Shown here: one piece after another, positions 6,816-7,923 of the stretch | Position numbering within the stretch: the first letter of the stretch is position 1 | How the letters are laid out: each line of letters begins with the position of its first letter | Source: Berkiella sp964606325 | GTDB taxonomy: Bacteria; Pseudomonadota; Gammaproteobacteria; Berkiellales; Berkiellaceae | Assembly: GCA_964606325.1 (NCBI GenBank) | Contig: CAZSGE010000092.1 | Location: 1-7,923 of the forward strand | Reading direction: 5' to 3' | DNA: 7,923 nt | Made by a program: the position numbers and the translations under genes | Notes under the pieces: generated by a model | The model's input: the letters and a program-made list of their open reading frames with translations, nothing else | The model's database searches: none | What the model was told of the DNA's origin: nothing

Positions 6816-7923
6816 CTACCTTTGAATTTGAATACCCATCTTTTTCATTCTTGATAATTTATATCTTAACGTTCTTGGACTAATCCCAAGCTCATCTGCA
6901 GTTGAATTTCTATTACCTTGGTATTTTTCTAAAACTTTTAAAATCAGATCATGCTCTGTTTGCGCCAGTTCACTGTTCAGATCATTCTTTGATTGCATGC
7001 TTATAGATGGCGTATAGATTTGTTCAAAAATAACATTAATCGGTTCAATCACATTGTTTTTAGATAAAATAATGGCTCTTTGAATGATATTTTGTAATTC
7101 TCTTATATTACCTGACCAGGTATATGAGACTAATTTTTTTCGAGCCTCATCTGATATTGAATACATTTGTCCCTGAGGTGCATATTTCTTAATAAAATAA
7201 TAAGCCAAAGGAATAATATCTTCTTTTCGTTCTCTTAAGGGGAGTAAAGTTAATGGAAAAACATTTAACCTAAAATACAGATCTTTTCTAAAATGACCCA
7301 TTTCAACTTCTTTGGCTAATTCACGATTGGTCGTTGCAATAATTCTAATATCTAGCTTCACAACCTTTTTCGCACCTAAACGTTCAACTTCTCTTTCTTG
7401 TATCACTCTTAATAATTTTGCTTGCAAAACAAGGGGCATCTCTGAAATTTCATCTAAGAGTAATGTGCCACCATTGGCTTGTTCTAATTTACCCATGGTA
7501 GATTGATAAGCACCCGTAAAGGCACCTTTTTCATAACCAAATAAAATGGATTCCAGCATGTTTTCAGGAATGGCGGCGCAATTAATAGCAACAAATGGTG
7601 CAGCCTTTCGTGATGAATTATCATGGATAAGTTTTGCAAAAACCTCTTTACCTGTACCACTTTCACCACTAATCAGTACAGATGCCTCAGATTGAGCCAC
7701 CTGTAAAGCTAATTCTACTAATTTTTTTGTAGAATTATCTTCATGAATAATATCATCACTGGTTACTTGCTTAGACTTGATATGAGTATTAATTTTTGCA
7801 ATAAGTTCTTTGGCATCAAATGGCTTAGGAATATAATCACAAGCGCCGTTTTGTATTACGTTAACGGCATCTGATATTTTCCCATAGGCTGTCATTAGTA
7901 TGACGGGAGTATCATATCCCTGG
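6816..7923 (-). CDS. fleR: Sigma-54-dependent flagellar response regulator, FleR/FlrC type (N-terminus outside window)
   Basis: The frame runs off the right edge, so the ATG at 7895 is internal: the upstream codons read QGYDTPVIL, continuing into MTAYG, the beta4 end of a response-regulator receiver, followed by YIPKPFD with the conserved Lys. The phosphoacceptor Asp is off the window. Numbering from Met 7895, the AAA+ domain has Walker A GESGTGKE (77-84), the sigma-54-contacting GAFTGA (124-129) and Walker B GGTLLLDEI (142-150). Arg residues in FRKDLYFRLNVFPL (202-215) complete the ATP site. A Fis-type helix-turn-helix occupies about 314-355. The protein is expected to open sigma-54 promoters of mid-class flagellar genes when phosphorylated by a FleS-type kinase. 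The symbol rests on its position upstream of fliE and its resemblance to FleR/FlrC; other NtrC-family regulators are less likely. Confidence 0.92.
   Translation of the reverse strand, partial: QGYDTPVILMTAYGKISDAVNVIQNGACDYIPKPFDAKELIAKINTHIKSKQVTSDDIIHEDNSTKKLVELALQVAQSEASVLISGESGTGKEVFAKLIHDNSSRKAAPFVAINCAAIPENMLESILFGYEKGAFTGAYQSTMGKLEQANGGTLLLDEISEMPLVLQAKLLRVIQEREVERLGAKKVVKLDIRIIATTNRELAKEVEMGHFRKDLYFRLNVFPLTLLPLRERKEDIIPLAYYFIKKYAPQGQMYSISDEARKKLVSYTWSGNIRELQNIIQRAIILSKNNVIEPINVIFEQIYTPSISMQSKNDLNSELAQTEHDLILKVLEKYQGNRNSTADELGISPRTLRYKLSRMKKMGIQIQR

Noticed and set aside
7448..7468. Minus-strand TGGCAC inside fleR as a -24 element
   Set aside because: The sequence at the matching -12 position is TCTTA, without the needed GC, and it encodes the Walker B region (GGTLLLDE).
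7590..7606. Minus-strand CTGCACCATTTGTTGCT, resembling a sigma-54 site
   Set aside because: It lacks the GG at -25/-24 at the proper distance from the GC, and the bases encode the conserved AAPFVAIN stretch of the AAA+ domain.
7312..7669. A plus-strand frame at 7312-7506 and a minus-strand frame at 7484-7669
   Set aside because: Both overlap the conserved AAA+ domain of the FleR-type regulator in another frame and show no domain of their own.

Overview
The window holds the minus-strand flagellar basal-body and export operon of an AT-rich bacterium, and downstream of it an unrelated gene that looks like a cysteine enzyme. In transcription order (right to left) the genes are fleR-type regulator, fliE, fliF, fliG, fliH, fliI, fliJ. 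A 150-bp spacer follows, then an open reading frame that runs off the left edge. The order fleR-fliEFGHIJ, with a sigma-54-activator response regulator just upstream of fliE, is typical of polarly flagellated gammaproteobacteria (Pseudomonas, Vibrio, Legionella). The AT richness and Lys/Asn/Ile-rich proteins would suit a Legionellales-like, possibly host-associated lineage. That placement is inference and the sequence here does not prove it.

Right end to 6816: most of an NtrC-family response regulator (FleR/FlrC type). Its N-terminal receiver is cut by the window edge, but the sigma-54-binding GAFTGA loop, the AAA+ ATPase and the C-terminal Fis-type helix-turn-helix are intact. From 6805 to 1424: fliE (rod/MS-ring junction), fliF (MS ring), fliG (rotor/switch), fliH (ATPase regulator), fliI (export ATPase) and fliJ (export stalk/chaperone escort). 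Spacings run from a 17-bp overlap to a 13-bp gap, so the set is almost certainly one transcript with translational coupling. All six fli genes look full length, with the expected motifs. No sigma-54 promoter was recognised before fliE, whose start lies only 10 bp after the fleR stop, so the main promoter is probably further upstream.

From 1274 to 1423: a spacer with a perfect 17-bp inverted repeat (6-nt loop) and a plausible sigma-70 promoter whose -35 box lies inside the end of fliJ. The repeat could end the flagellar transcript, regulate the next gene, or both.

From 1273 to 1: at least 424 residues of a protein I cannot name. It carries a Cys264-His307-Asp324 arrangement with the local sequence and spacing of the transglutaminase-like papain fold. 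Its Cys motif (CRHKGLL) resembles the EDR1/CTR1-type peptidase-like domain known mainly from eukaryotic proteins. It is the least ordinary element of the window and a reasonable candidate for a secreted or host-directed enzyme, though no secretion signal is visible.
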